The notes: a model not told the origin generated them from the letters alone. A stretch of 64,000 bases of DNA from Chromobacterium amazonense (GCF_001855565.1 NZ_MKCR01000033.1:124001-188000); one strand, 5' to 3'; positions 23,257 to 31,864 are shown, counted from the first letter of the stretch. Program-made: numbers and translations.

Positions 23257-25095
23257 ATGCAAGACCCCATCAAACCCATTCCCACGCCGGACCAGAAATT
23301 CCACGACGGCAACCCCGCCACCGGCGAGCTCGGCACCATCGTCAGCGCCGACTGGCTGAACAATGTGCAATCCGCCCTCCAGGCCACCCAACAGGAAGTG
23401 CTGTCGGTGCTCAAGGACACCGGCCAGAACGCCGACCCGGCGCGCCAGGACCAGCTATTGCAGGCTGTGAAGAAAATCGCCTGGGGCGGCAACAACAAAC
23501 CGACCACCCTGGCGGGGTATGGCATTACGGATGGTTTGACGCTGCGGCCCCAGCTCGGTGATAGGGTCGATTTGAACAACATCACGGACGACGGCCTGTA
23601 CCACAACCCTGCCAACGCTTATGCCGCCAACGGTGCCAATTACCCGGTGCCGTACGCCGGCCTGCTGTTCGCTTTCTCCGATGGCGAGATGGTCTACCAG
23701 CAATATCAGTCCTTCAACAATGCCGGCTGCTGGTACCGCTGCCGCTACCGCGGCAACTGGACCCAATGGCAAAAACTAGCCGATGCCGCCACCACATTGG
23801 CCGGCTACGGCATCACCGACGGCGCCACCAAGGCCGAGCTGAAAGCGGCGGTGGATGGCCTGGTCAGCGGCGCGCCCGGCGCCCTGAACACGCTGCAGGA
23901 GCTGGCAGCGGCGCTGGGCAACGACAACAACTTCGCCGCCACCATCACCAACAAACTGGCCGGCAAGTCCAGCTCGCTGGCCGGCTACGGCATCAACACG
24001 TTGGCGCTGTCCACCGCGCAAACGTCGCAGATCTTCAAAACCACGCCCAACGTCTACGACAACAATCTCTACACCAATGGCACGCTGGAGCTGCGCTCCA
24101 CCGGCACCGACTTCCCGTCACTGGGCCTACACCGTCCCGGCAACAGCGCGGTGGCGCTGGTGCACAAGAACTATGGCGACGATACCTTGATGCTGAAGGA
24201 AGCAGGCGGCGGCGAATATCGGGTGTGGCATTCCGGAAATGACAGCCAAATCATCAAGAAACGTCGCTACCGGATTCATGCTGATGACGGCACATCCCTC
24301 GATACCTCGATCTCCGCTGGCGAAATGGGCTTCAACTATGGGACTTCCAGCGGCGTCAATGGCCCGTTCATCGCCTTCGGCGGCCTAGGCGGCAGCATCG
24401 ACTACTCCTGCCAGCTAACAGCCGATTACGGCAGTGGCAGTATCATGCGTTTTCGCACTCGTAACGACGATGCAAAGAAATGGAATGCTTGGCATACACT
24501 GGTACATGAGGACAGTCCCGCATTCCTAGCAAAGGCCGACAAAGCCTCCACACTAGCCGGCTATGGCATCACTGACGCGGCCAGCAAAAATGAAATGAAT
24601 GCTGCGGTTGACGGCGTAATTTCCCCAAGAAATGCCGTGTTAACCACAGCGCAAACCACCGCCATCGTCAAAACCACACCCAACCAATATGACCCAAATA
24701 TTTATGCCCGCGGCACCATGATGTTGCAGTCAACGGGAGATGACTTCCCATCGCTCGGCTTGCACCGTCCAGGAAAATCAGCCGTAGCGCTGGTCCATAA
24801 GAATTACGGCTCCGAAACCTTAGTACTCAAGGAAGCCTCTGGCGCAGAATACCGTGTTTGGCACTCCGGAAACTTCAATCCCGGCCCCTCCTTAGTACAA
24901 GATATCCGGCTGGGTGCCATGGAAAGCGTCATGATCTGGAATGGACCAGGTTACTCCGACACTGCTGGTTATGTCATAACAGGTGTGGTCAATGGCAATA
25001 CCGACGCCTTCCCTGACGTGGTGCAACGCCGCCCATTGCAAAAACAGATCAACGGCACTTGGGAAGGTCTGAACAAGTCTCCAATCTTCCCGTAA
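23257..25095 (+). CDS. Tail fibre protein 1, 3' end replaced by IS sequence
   Basis: This is a 612-residue fibre. Residues 1-93 are an adaptor shared with fibre 2 (HDGNPATGELGTIV, then IAWGGNNKPTTLAGYGITDG). TLAGYGI segments recur along the shaft, and a module of about 80 residues (TAQT...FPSLGLHRPG..AVALVHKNYG...EYRVWHSGN) occurs twice, near residues 250-330 and 460-545. The IS at 25062 cuts the gene in its last codons. The read-through now adds EGLNKSPIFP after Trp. Across the IS the original end reads NGTW-YTISSI-stop at 26247-26249. The receptor-binding end is thus altered only in its last few residues. Confidence 0.88.
   Translation: MQDPIKPIPTPDQKFHDGNPATGELGTIVSADWLNNVQSALQATQQEVLSVLKDTGQNADPARQDQLLQAVKKIAWGGNNKPTTLAGYGITDGLTLRPQLGDRVDLNNITDDGLYHNPANAYAANGANYPVPYAGLLFAFSDGEMVYQQYQSFNNAGCWYRCRYRGNWTQWQKLADAATTLAGYGITDGATKAELKAAVDGLVSGAPGALNTLQELAAALGNDNNFAATITNKLAGKSSSLAGYGINTLALSTAQTSQIFKTTPNVYDNNLYTNGTLELRSTGTDFPSLGLHRPGNSAVALVHKNYGDDTLMLKEAGGGEYRVWHSGNDSQIIKKRRYRIHADDGTSLDTSISAGEMGFNYGTSSGVNGPFIAFGGLGGSIDYSCQLTADYGSGSIMRFRTRNDDAKKWNAWHTLVHEDSPAFLAKADKASTLAGYGITDAASKNEMNAAVDGVISPRNAVLTTAQTTAIVKTTPNQYDPNIYARGTMMLQSTGDDFPSLGLHRPGKSAVALVHKNYGSETLVLKEASGAEYRVWHSGNFNPGPSLVQDIRLGAMESVMIWNGPGYSDTAGYVITGVVNGNTDAFPDVVQRRPLQKQINGTWEGLNKSPIFP
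25058..25061. repeat. Left target-site duplication CTTG
   Basis: The four bases CTTG next to the left IS end are repeated directly after the right end at 26224-26227, the 4-bp duplication expected for IS5-family transposition. Confidence 0.85.
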
Positions 25096-26223
25096 ACTGA
25101 CTCCCCCTCAGTCAGATCCAGGACGCCAGCATGCGACAGCAGATGACCTTCACCGATCTCGAACTCGCCGCTAAGAAGAAGCGCACCCGCCGCGAAATCT
25201 TTCTGACAGAGATGGATCAGGTCATGCCTTGGGCGCAGCTCGAAGCCGTCATCGATCCAGTGTATCCCAAGCCTGGCAACGGTCGCCGCCCCTACCCGTT
25301 GTCCGCCATGCTGCGCGTCTACTGCCTGCAGCACTGGTACAGCCTGTCCGATCCCGCCATGGAAGAAAGCCTGTACGAGATCGCCTCCATGCGCCAGTTC
25401 GCCGGCCTCTCCCTGGACGCCGTCCCGGACGAAACCACCCTGCTGAACTTCCGCCATCTGCTGGAAAAGCACCAGCTGACCCACGCTCTGTTTACCGCCA
25501 TCCACCAGCATCTCTGCGACAAAGGGCTGATGTTGAAGCAAGGCACCATCGTCGATGCCACCCTGATCCACGCGCCCAGCTCCACCAAAAACGCTCAGGG
25601 CGAGCGCGATCCGGACATGCATCAAACCAAGAAGGGCAATCAGTGGTACTTCGGCATGAAGGCCCATATCGGCGTCGACGCCCAGTCCGGCTTGGTGCAT
25701 CACGTGGCCGGCACCCCCGCCAATGTGGCGGATGTCACGATGGTCGATCAGTTGTTGCACGGCGAGGAAATCGATGTGTTTGGCGACGCCGGCTTTGCTG
25801 GCGTGCACAAGCGAGCCGAACACCAATCGCGAGCGGTGCGTTGGTGGATTGCGATGAGGCCCGGCCAGCGCAAAGCGCTGACCGATTCAGCCGACGACCG
25901 GCAGATCCAGCTGGGCGAAATGGTCAAAGCCAAGATTCGGGCCAAAGTGGAGCATCCGTTTCGGGTCATCAAGCAGCAGTTTGGCTACCTGAAAACACGC
26001 TACCGCGGTTTGAAGAAGAACACCGCGCAACTGATGACGCTGTTTGGGCTGGCCAACATCTGGCTGGCGCGAAAGGCCTTGCTGGCGGCGAGTTAAAAGG
26101 CCGGATGACCGGAAGCACCCGGTCATCCTCATGGCGGGCGATCTGGAATTGGTGGGTGAAATGCAACCGAAGCCCCGCGAGAAATTGCATTTCTGTTTGC
26201 GTGGCAGGTTGTTCAGACCTTCC
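25062..26223 (+). mobile_element. IS5-family insertion sequence, complete
   Basis: This 1162-bp element is bounded by inverted repeats starting GGAAGGTCTGAACAA at both ends (15 identical bases), flanked by CTTG direct repeats at 25058-25061 and 26224-26227. It encodes one intact transposase. Ends beginning GGAAGG are typical of the IS5 subgroup. The intact ends, duplication and transposase indicate a recent insertion. It interrupts fibre gene 1 and separates it from the chaperone gene. Confidence 0.93.
25131..26096 (+). CDS. IS5-family transposase (DDE)
   Basis: This 321-residue transposase has the N-terminal IS5 region (FLTEMDQVMPWAQLEAVIDP and GRRPYPLSAMLRVYCLQHWY), then the catalytic triad: Asp142 in GTIVDATLIHAPSS, Asp219 in DVFGDAGFAG, and Glu274 in KVEHPFRVIKQQFGY with the downstream YxRGLKKN signature. 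It is full length and without frameshift, so the element should be able to transpose. Confidence 0.96.
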   Translation: MRQQMTFTDLELAAKKKRTRREIFLTEMDQVMPWAQLEAVIDPVYPKPGNGRRPYPLSAMLRVYCLQHWYSLSDPAMEESLYEIASMRQFAGLSLDAVPDETTLLNFRHLLEKHQLTHALFTAIHQHLCDKGLMLKQGTIVDATLIHAPSSTKNAQGERDPDMHQTKKGNQWYFGMKAHIGVDAQSGLVHHVAGTPANVADVTMVDQLLHGEEIDVFGDAGFAGVHKRAEHQSRAVRWWIAMRPGQRKALTDSADDRQIQLGEMVKAKIRAKVEHPFRVIKQQFGYLKTRYRGLKKNTAQLMTLFGLANIWLARKALLAAS

Positions 26224-26227
26224 CTTG
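26224..26227. repeat. Right target-site duplication CTTG
   Basis: Direct repeat of 25058-25061. Removing the IS and one copy restores the fibre frame through codons TGG TAT ACC ATT TCC TCT and a TAA at 26247-26249. Confidence 0.85.
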
Positions 26228-26259
26228 GTATACCATTTCCTCTATCTAAGGCGATTCCC

Positions 26260-26925
26260 ATGAGACAGCTACTTAATCTGAAACAATATACCCCTGACAA
26301 TGCGATGCCGAATACGCTGTATCTTCGTGATGGCAATGGGGAAGACTGGTATCAATCCCAAAAGAAATTCTCTCCCAGCACATTGAAAATAGTTTACGAA
26401 ACCGATGGTTCCATTCGCTCTTTAGCGCAGGATATTTCAACGCTCTGGCCTTGTGGCGCATCCCTGGTTGAGCTGGATGTCAACAATGTGCCTACAGACT
26501 TGCTGGAACGACAATTTGATTATCGTTATATCGATGGCAAGATTGTTGAAAGATCGCTGAAAGAAATATCCACCCGAGAGGCTATCGCGATAGACAACAT
26601 TGCTGCCCAGCTGTACAACGACTTGTCCCGATTTGACCAAGAGTACCAAATACGCGAAGTTGAGGCTAAAGAGTTGAAACAGTCCGGCTATAAGGCTACA
26701 CCCGGAAATTACATGGCGACATACATCCAGGCAAGTGGCAAAACCATACAAGAGGCGTGTGAAACTGTACTGTCGAATGCCCAGGCACTGCGCGTACAAA
26801 AGGAACAACTGGCAACGGAACGAATGAGGAAACTGGAACTATTCAAGCAGCCTACACTTCAGAATGTGAAAAACCTCTCACTGGAAATCATTTCCAATCT
26901 TAAAAAGATCGCTATCGGAGCTTAG
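26260..26925 (+). CDS. Putative tail-fibre assembly chaperone
   Basis: This 221-residue protein begins 10 bases after the original fibre stop codon. The C-terminal half (YKATPGNYMATYIQASGKTIQEACETVLSNA...RVQKEQLATERMRKLELF) has the ala-rich helix and Arg-rich end of DUF4376/Tfa-type fibre chaperones. The N-terminal half is polar and unlike known domains. Base composition is markedly more AT-rich than the neighbouring tail genes, common for fibre-chaperone modules exchanged between phages. The IS lies upstream and is likely polar on it. A terminator follows. Confidence 0.65.
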   Translation: MRQLLNLKQYTPDNAMPNTLYLRDGNGEDWYQSQKKFSPSTLKIVYETDGSIRSLAQDISTLWPCGASLVELDVNNVPTDLLERQFDYRYIDGKIVERSLKEISTREAIAIDNIAAQLYNDLSRFDQEYQIREVEAKELKQSGYKATPGNYMATYIQASGKTIQEACETVLSNAQALRVQKEQLATERMRKLELFKQPTLQNVKNLSLEIISNLKKIAIGA

Positions 26926-26935
26926 TAGCATCTAA

Positions 26936-26970
26936 AAACAGCCACTCCGAATCAGGAGTGGCTGTTTCCC
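26936..26970 (+). terminator. Rho-independent terminator after the fibre chaperone gene
   Basis: AAACAGCCACTCC, GAATCA, GGAGTGGCTGTTT followed by CCCTTT. This places fibre gene 2 downstream of a termination point and so in a separate or attenuated transcription unit. Confidence 0.8.
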
Positions 26971-27098
26971 TTTAGCACTGACATTCGTCCACTGAGCCGC
27001 CACGCCGGCTTCCCGCACAATCGCCGTCATTCCGAATCAGCGACATCTGTCATCGGCCCCGGCGGCCGATTTCTCATTACCAGCGGGAGGCGCTTTCC

Positions 27099-28034
27099 AT
27101 GCAAGACCAGCTCAAACCCATCACCAGTCCGGACGGCCTGTTCCATGACGGCAACCCCGCCACCGGCGAACTCGGCACCATCGTCACCTCGGACTGGCTC
27201 AACGGCGTGCAATCCGCGGTGCAAACCACGCAGCAGGAACTGCTGTCCGTCATCAAGAGCAACGGCCAGAACCCTGACCCGGCGCGCAAGGATCAGCTGC
27301 TGCAAGCGGTGCAGAGCATCGCCTGGGGCGGCAATCAAAAGCCAACTACATTGGCGGGGTATGGCATTAACGATGGGGCGAGCAAGGCTGATCTACAAAG
27401 CGCAATCAGCAATCTGGTAGCCGGCGCGCCGGGCGCTTTGAACACCTTGCAGGAGCTGGCGGCAGCGCTGGGCAATGACGCCAACTTCGCGGCGTCGATC
27501 GCTAAACTGCTTGCCGGCAAGGCCGACAGGGCATCCACTCTGGCCGGGTATGGCATCAGCGATGGCGCGACTTCAACTCAAGTCAATGCCGCCGCTCCGG
27601 CTGGCATGGTGGCTTATTTCGCGATGAAGGATGCGCCGACCGGCTGGTTAATTGCCGATGGTTCAATGAAAAGCTGCAAAGACTATCCTGCTTTGTTCAC
27701 TGCTATTGGGGCTATATTCGGTGGGGATGGCATAAAACAGTTCCAACTACCTAATTTACAAGGTGAATTCATTCGAGGTTGGGATAGAGGCCGTGGAGCC
27801 GACCCCGACTCCACGCGCGGTCTGGGTTCATTGCAAAACCATGACTTCTTAAGTCATAGTCATGCCAGCCCAACCACAAATGGCATCCCTACAACTCCCG
27901 GCAGAGAGGTTGGCACAAACATGGGAACAGGCATCGACTATGGCGATGGGGTCGGCCCCGTACCCACGGACAAGACCGGAGGAGCAGAAACTCGCCCCCG
28001 CAACATCGCCCTGCTCGCCTGCATCAAGTACTGA
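27099..28034 (+). CDS. Tail fibre protein 2 with collar domain
   Basis: This 311-residue fibre has a first 93-residue segment about 77% identical by eye to that of fibre 1, so both should plug into the same baseplate site. A shared LVAGAPGALNTLQELAAALGND coiled-coil-like segment follows. The C-terminal half is a phage tail-collar domain (GWLIADGS, FGGDGIKQFQLPNLQGEFIRGWDRG, then GGAETRPRNIALLACIKY) and bears no similarity to the fibre 1 tip. It is complete. It appears to be an alternative or second receptor-binding protein. GGGAGG lies before the ATG. Confidence 0.9.
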   Translation: MQDQLKPITSPDGLFHDGNPATGELGTIVTSDWLNGVQSAVQTTQQELLSVIKSNGQNPDPARKDQLLQAVQSIAWGGNQKPTTLAGYGINDGASKADLQSAISNLVAGAPGALNTLQELAAALGNDANFAASIAKLLAGKADRASTLAGYGISDGATSTQVNAAAPAGMVAYFAMKDAPTGWLIADGSMKSCKDYPALFTAIGAIFGGDGIKQFQLPNLQGEFIRGWDRGRGADPDSTRGLGSLQNHDFLSHSHASPTTNGIPTTPGREVGTNMGTGIDYGDGVGPVPTDKTGGAETRPRNIALLACIKY

Positions 28035-28054
28035 CGCCCGCAACGTTCCACGTG

Positions 28055-28082
28055 AAACCGCGCCTGTTCAGCGCGGTTTTTG
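28055..28082 (+). terminator. Rho-independent terminator closing the tail locus
   Basis: AAACCGCGC, CTGTTCA, GCGCGGTTT followed by TTG. It lies 20 bases after the fibre 2 stop and before the convergent transporter gene. The adjacent GTTCCACGTGAAAC (28045-28058) is a one-mismatch parS-like core. Confidence 0.8.
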
Positions 28083-28098
28083 CATGGTGCGGCACAGT

Positions 28099-28989
28099 TC
28101 AGCGCAGCACCACCAGCGCGGTGCCGGCGCAGCTGACCGCCGCGCCTATCCAGGCCAAGGGCGGCGGCGGGCGGCGCAACGTCACCCACAGCATGGGCAG
28201 GATCAGCACCGGGCTGAGCGCGGACAGGATGCCCACCGTGGCCACGTTGGCATGCTGCAAGGCCAACATGATCAGCGTCATGCCCAGGCCCAGCGCCACC
28301 AAGCCGTTCAGCGCGGTCTGGCCCAGCATGCGCGGCGTGTACGGCCCGCGGCTTTTCGCCAGGCGCCAGCCGCTGCACCACAGCAGATAATGCGCGCCGC
28401 AGCTGACGCCCATGCGCAGCGCCGACGCGGTCACCGGCTCCAACCCAGCCGCCATCGCCGGTTTGGCGAAGAAGGTGCCCAGCGCCTGGCACAACGCGGC
28501 GGCCAGGCCCAGCGCGACGCCGGCGGCCAGCTTGTCGTTGCGCTCCCATACGTGGGCGTCTACTTCGCGCCGGCCAAAGGCCACCGCCAGCAGCACGCCG
28601 CCAAACACCAGCGCGCTAGCCAGCATGGCGCCGGCGCTCAGGCGTTCGGACAGAAACAGCACGCCCAGCAGCACCGAAAACACCGAGTGAGTGGCGAACA
28701 ACAAGCCGGTGCGGCGCGGCCCCAGCCGGTTCATCGAGGCGAACATCACCGTGTCGCCCAGGAAGATTCCAGCCAGGCCGGAAATGAGAACCGGCCACAA
28801 TGCGGCGGCGCTGATGCTGTGCCAGCCGCCGGACAGCAGGCTGTAAGCGCCTAATACGATGGTCAGCAGCGTCAGCCGCAAGCGGGTGAAGGCGAAGGGG
28901 CCGAAATGGCGGGAGGGCGCGGCGCCCAGCAGGCCGCCCAAAGCCCAGCAGCCGGCGGCGCCGACTGCGGCAAAGTCATACCACATCAT
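28099..28989 (-). CDS. EamA/DMT-family inner-membrane transporter
   Basis: This 296-residue integral membrane protein has about ten hydrophobic segments in two EamA repeats, for example LAGIFLGDTVMFASMNRLGP in the first and LGLGMTLIMLALQHANVATVGILSALSPVLILPMLW in the second. It probably exports a metabolite or drug, substrate unknown. Its ATG overlaps the stop of the alanyl-tRNA editing gene (ATGA), so it belongs to a leftward three-gene operon with that gene and a GNAT gene. Confidence 0.9.
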   Translation of the reverse strand: MMWYDFAAVGAAGCWALGGLLGAAPSRHFGPFAFTRLRLTLLTIVLGAYSLLSGGWHSISAAALWPVLISGLAGIFLGDTVMFASMNRLGPRRTGLLFATHSVFSVLLGVLFLSERLSAGAMLASALVFGGVLLAVAFGRREVDAHVWERNDKLAAGVALGLAAALCQALGTFFAKPAMAAGLEPVTASALRMGVSCGAHYLLWCSGWRLAKSRGPYTPRMLGQTALNGLVALGLGMTLIMLALQHANVATVGILSALSPVLILPMLWVTLRRPPPPLAWIGAAVSCAGTALVVLR

Positions 28990-29630
28990 GCATCCAATAA
29001 ATAAATTTCAACGCGCTCTTTGCCCTTGCCGACATTGCGGCGCTTGAGGGCGATTCGCCCCACCTCGCCGCTGCGCTTGAGGTGAGTGCCGCCGCAAGGC
29101 ACGCGCGCGAAACCGGGCAGCTCCCAGTAGCGGCGCTCGGCCGCCTCGTCGGAAAAGGCGCTGGCGATGGGCAGATCGGCGTCGATCAGCCGCTGCGCCT
29201 CGGCGGCAATAGCGGGCAGCAAGGCGGTGATGGCCTGGTCCAGCGCGAAGTCTATTCGCGCCTTGTCCTCCGCGATATGCGCGCCTATCTTCTCCGCGCC
29301 GGCCGCCTGGCGGCAGATCAGCTCCAGCACCAGCTCGGCGGCGAAATGCAGCCGCATCAGCCGGTAGCGGCGCGGCCAGTCTATTTTCACCGCCACCTCG
29401 GCACCGGCTTGCAGGCCGTGGTCCGGCGCCAGCGTATAGACGATGTCCCGCCCTTGCCTTTCCGCCGCGCACACGGGGCGGCCGCCTATGCTGCCGCTGT
29501 CGCTCTCCTGGCCGCCGGAGAAGGCATAGAAGATGGTGGCGTCCAGCCACACCCGCTCGCCCTCCACGCGTCGGACGCGGGTCAGGAGTTCAGTCTGATA
29601 CGGATCGCTCCAGAATTGCTTGCGGGTCAT
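28986..29630 (-). CDS. AlaX-type alanyl-tRNA editing protein
   Basis: This protein of 214 residues from ATG 29630 (MTRKQFWSDPYQTELLTRV, the usual family start); an ATG at 29657 overlapping the upstream stop would add nine residues. It has the AlaX/AlaRS editing-domain signature: FYAFSGGQESDSGSIGG near the N-terminus, RLMRLHFAAELVLELI corresponding to the first metal site, and CGGTHLKRSGEVG for the second. The canonical HxxxH is changed to HFAAE, which keeps only one His there. Such proteins hydrolyse Ser or Gly mischarged on tRNA-Ala. Confidence 0.88.
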   Translation of the reverse strand: MTRKQFWSDPYQTELLTRVRRVEGERVWLDATIFYAFSGGQESDSGSIGGRPVCAAERQGRDIVYTLAPDHGLQAGAEVAVKIDWPRRYRLMRLHFAAELVLELICRQAAGAEKIGAHIAEDKARIDFALDQAITALLPAIAAEAQRLIDADLPIASAFSDEAAERRYWELPGFARVPCGGTHLKRSGEVGRIALKRRNVGKGKERVEIYLLDA

Positions 29631-29656
29631 GCCTGCCGACGCCTTCGCGACATCCA

Positions 29657-30112
29657 TCAAGCGCCGCCCGCCTGGCCTTCATGCGCCAGCCGCTGGTAAA
29701 CCTCCTGCTCCAGCTTCTCCATCAACCGCTCCGGTCTGGATAGCGGCGTGAAGCCGTATTGCGCATACAAGCCGTGGGCGTCGGCGGTGGCCAGCATCAT
29801 GCGGCGCAGGTTCTGCAGCTCTGGATGCGCCAGCATGGCGGCCACGATCTGCTTGCCTATGCCCTGCCCGCGCCATCCATCCAGCACCAAGATATCGGCC
29901 AGATAGGCAAAGGTGGCGCGGTCGGTCACCACCCGGCCAAAGCCGACTTGGCTGCCCGCCTCGTCATAGGCGCCAAAGCATAGGGAATGCTCAAGCGAGC
30001 GTTCGAAGATGTCGCGCGGCAGCCCGCGCGCCCAGTACGACTGCTGCGACAGATACCGGTAGATCCGCTCGCGGTCCAGCCGCCGCGGATCGCAATCGAT
30101 TTGCACCGCCAT
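29657..30112 (-). CDS. GNAT-family N-acetyltransferase
   Basis: This 151-residue single-domain acetyltransferase has the acetyl-CoA-binding segment LADILVLDGWRGQGIGKQIV and the C-terminal LYAQYGFTPLSRPERLMEK expected of the GNAT fold. It is first in the leftward trio with alaX and the EamA gene, whose reading frames overlap. The substrate is not evident; YjdJ/YafP-like small-molecule acetyltransferases share the pattern. Confidence 0.88.
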   Translation of the reverse strand: MAVQIDCDPRRLDRERIYRYLSQQSYWARGLPRDIFERSLEHSLCFGAYDEAGSQVGFGRVVTDRATFAYLADILVLDGWRGQGIGKQIVAAMLAHPELQNLRRMMLATADAHGLYAQYGFTPLSRPERLMEKLEQEVYQRLAHEGQAGGA

Positions 30113-30308
30113 GGCCGCTCCCTTGCGCTTGGAAAAAGCCTAGCCTAAACAAGTTGCCAGGCCCAAACAAGCGTTTGGCATGAAAACGATCTATTCATGC
30201 CAGAATCTGCCCAATTTATGGAATTTCATTCTCCTGTTTCACGTAGAAGGCCGTTGCCAGCCGAGGAAAAAACTCGCACGATAAGGGTTTGCCCATCGCC
30301 CTCTCGCC

Positions 30309-30599
30309 ATGAACCCATTTCCGCTGCTGAGAAACCTGCTGTTCGCGCTGTTGGCGCTGGCCATCCTGCTATGGTGCTACGGCAGCTGGCAAAACCGGCC
30401 GGAGCTGGTTGAGGCCGCCATCTGGCTGGGCGATGCCCTGGTCATGGTAGGCGCCTATTTGCTGCCCACCTTCACCGCGCTGCTGGAGAGAAGCCCGCGG
30501 TTGCGCGCCGTGGCGCTGCTGAATGTCGTGGGCGGATGGCTGATTCTGCCATGGCTGCTGGCAATGGGCCTGGCGTTGAAACGCGACGACCTGGCCTGA
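30309..30599 (+). CDS. Small membrane protein of unknown function
   Basis: This 96-residue protein has three hydrophobic segments (LLFALLALAILLWCYGSW, WLGDALVMVGAYLLPTFTALL and VALLNVVGGWLILPWLLAMGLAL). No known motif is recognised. It stands 70 bases before tyrB in the same direction and is divergent from the GNAT gene. Hydrophobicity and codon pattern support it being real; function unknown. Confidence 0.65.
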   Translation: MNPFPLLRNLLFALLALAILLWCYGSWQNRPELVEAAIWLGDALVMVGAYLLPTFTALLERSPRLRAVALLNVVGGWLILPWLLAMGLALKRDDLA

Positions 30600-30670
30600 G
30601 CGCCGCGCCGCACACCGGGCGACCCGCCGACGCAACAGGCGGGCGCAAGCATACCTAGAGGAGAAGACTC

Positions 30671-31864
30671 GTGTTCCAACATATCGACGCCTACGCCGGC
30701 GACCCCATCCTGTCGCTGGTGGAAGCCTTCGGCAAAGACGCCCGCGCCGACAAGGTCAATCTCAGCATTGGTCTGTATTACGACGAAGCCGGCCGCATCC
30801 CGCGGCTGAAGGCGGTGGAGCAGGCCGAAGCGCTGCTGGCCAGCCAGCCGCAGCCGCCGTGCACCTATCTGCCGATGGACGGTCTGGCGGCTTACCGCAA
30901 CGCCATCCAGGCACTGCTGTTCGGCGCCGAACACCCGGCCGTGAAAAACGGCCGCATCGCCACGCTGCAGACGCTGGGCGGCTCCGGCGCGCTGAAAGTG
31001 GGCGCGGATTTCCTCAAGCGCTATTTCCCGACGTCCAACGTTTGGGTCAGCGATCCGACCTGGGACAACCACATCGCCATTTTCGAAGGCGCCGGCTTCA
31101 CGGTGGAGCGTTACCCGTATTTTGATCCGGCCACCCGCGGCGTGGACTTCCTGGCCATGCTGGCCAAGCTGGAAACGCTGCCGGCCAAGAGCATCGTGCT
31201 GCTGCACCCCTGCTGCCACAACCCTACCGGCGCGGACCTGACCAACGCGCAGTGGGACCAAGTGGTGGCGGTGGCCAAGGCGCGCCAATTGATCCCCTTC
31301 CTGGACATCGCCTACCAAGGCTTCGGCGCCGGCCTGGAGCAAGACGCGTACGCCATCCGCGCCATGGCCGATGCCGGCGTGCCTTGTCTGGTCAGCAATT
31401 CCTTCTCCAAGATCTTCTCGCTGTATGGGGAGCGCTGCGGCGGCTTGTCCGTGGTGTGCGACGACGCCTCCGAAGCGGCGCTGGTGGCCGGCCAGCTGAA
31501 AGCTACCGTGCGCCGCAACTACTCCAGCCCGCCAACGCATGGCGCAAAGGTGATTTCCGCCGTGCTGAACGATCCGGAATTGAGGGCGCTGTGGGTATCG
31601 GAAGTGAATGAGATGCGCGAGCGCATCCAGGCGATGCGCGGCGTGCTGGTGCAGGTATTGAAAGAAGCGCTGCCTGAGCGCGACTTCGGCTACCTGATGA
31701 ACCAGCGCGGCATGTTCAGCTACACCGGCTTCAGCCAGGCCCAGGTGGACAAGCTGCGCGAGCAGTTCGGCGTGTATCTGGTGGGCAGCGGCCGCATGTG
31801 CGTGGCCGGCCTCAATACCGCCAACGCGCCCTATGTGGCCCAAGCATTCGCTAAAGTACAGTAA
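30671..31864 (+). CDS. tyrB: Aromatic amino acid aminotransferase
   Basis: This is a 397-residue class I fold-type I PLP enzyme. Motifs include the substrate-binding [18 protein letters not shown], the Asn-Pro-Thr-Gly loop in [12 protein letters not shown], the PLP-contacting DIAYQGFG, and the Schiff-base Lys247 in [16 protein letters not shown]. The sequence is nearest to TyrB/aspartate aminotransferases of subgroup Ia, transferring amino groups between aromatic amino acids or aspartate and 2-oxoglutarate. GAGGAGAAG precedes the ATG. Distinguishing tyrosine from aspartate preference would need enzymology. Confidence 0.9.
   Translation: MFQHIDAYAGDPILSLVEAFGKDARADKVNLSIGLYYDEAGRIPRLKAVEQAEALLASQPQPPCTYLPMDGLAAYRNAIQALLFGAEHPAVKNGRIATLQTLGGSGALKVGADFLKRYFPTSNVWVSDPTWDNHIAIFEGAGFTVERYPYFDPATRGVDFLAMLAKLETLPAKSIVLLHPCCHNPTGADLTNAQWDQVVAVAKARQLIPFLDIAYQGFGAGLEQDAYAIRAMADAGVPCLVSNSFSKIFSLYGERCGGLSVVCDDASEAALVAGQLKATVRRNYSSPPTHGAKVISAVLNDPELRALWVSEVNEMRERIQAMRGVLVQVLKEALPERDFGYLMNQRGMFSYTGFSQAQVDKLREQFGVYLVGSGRMCVAGLNTANAPYVAQAFAKVQ

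Larger units (their letters stand above)
9748..28082. mobile_element. Mu-type contractile-tail locus (putative R-type tailocin), headless
   Basis: This is an 18.3-kb block with its own repressor and activator, lysis cassette, sheath, tube, hub, spike, wedge and fibre genes in Mu gene order (37, L, M, then N, P, 45, 46, 47, 48, fibre). No portal, terminase, capsid, protease, integrase, transposase-A/B or replication gene occurs. No clear attachment repeats flank it. The absence of head and replication functions combined with intact-looking baseplate genes and an SOS-type repressor is the hallmark of a domesticated tailocin rather than a random prophage remnant. No tape-measure gene was recognised. 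An IS5-family element is inserted at 25062-26223. Confidence 0.8.

Noticed and set aside
23500-27560. CRISPR array from recurring ggctacggcatc units
   Set aside because: The recurrences are TLAGYGI protein repeats in fibre genes, irregular in spacing and without spacers.
9748-28082. A complete Mu-like prophage
   Set aside because: No head, portal, protease, terminase, MuA/MuB transposase, integrase or replication gene was found.
30197-30412. 71-residue frame before tyrB
   Set aside because: It overlaps the better-supported 96-residue membrane protein in another frame and has no motif.
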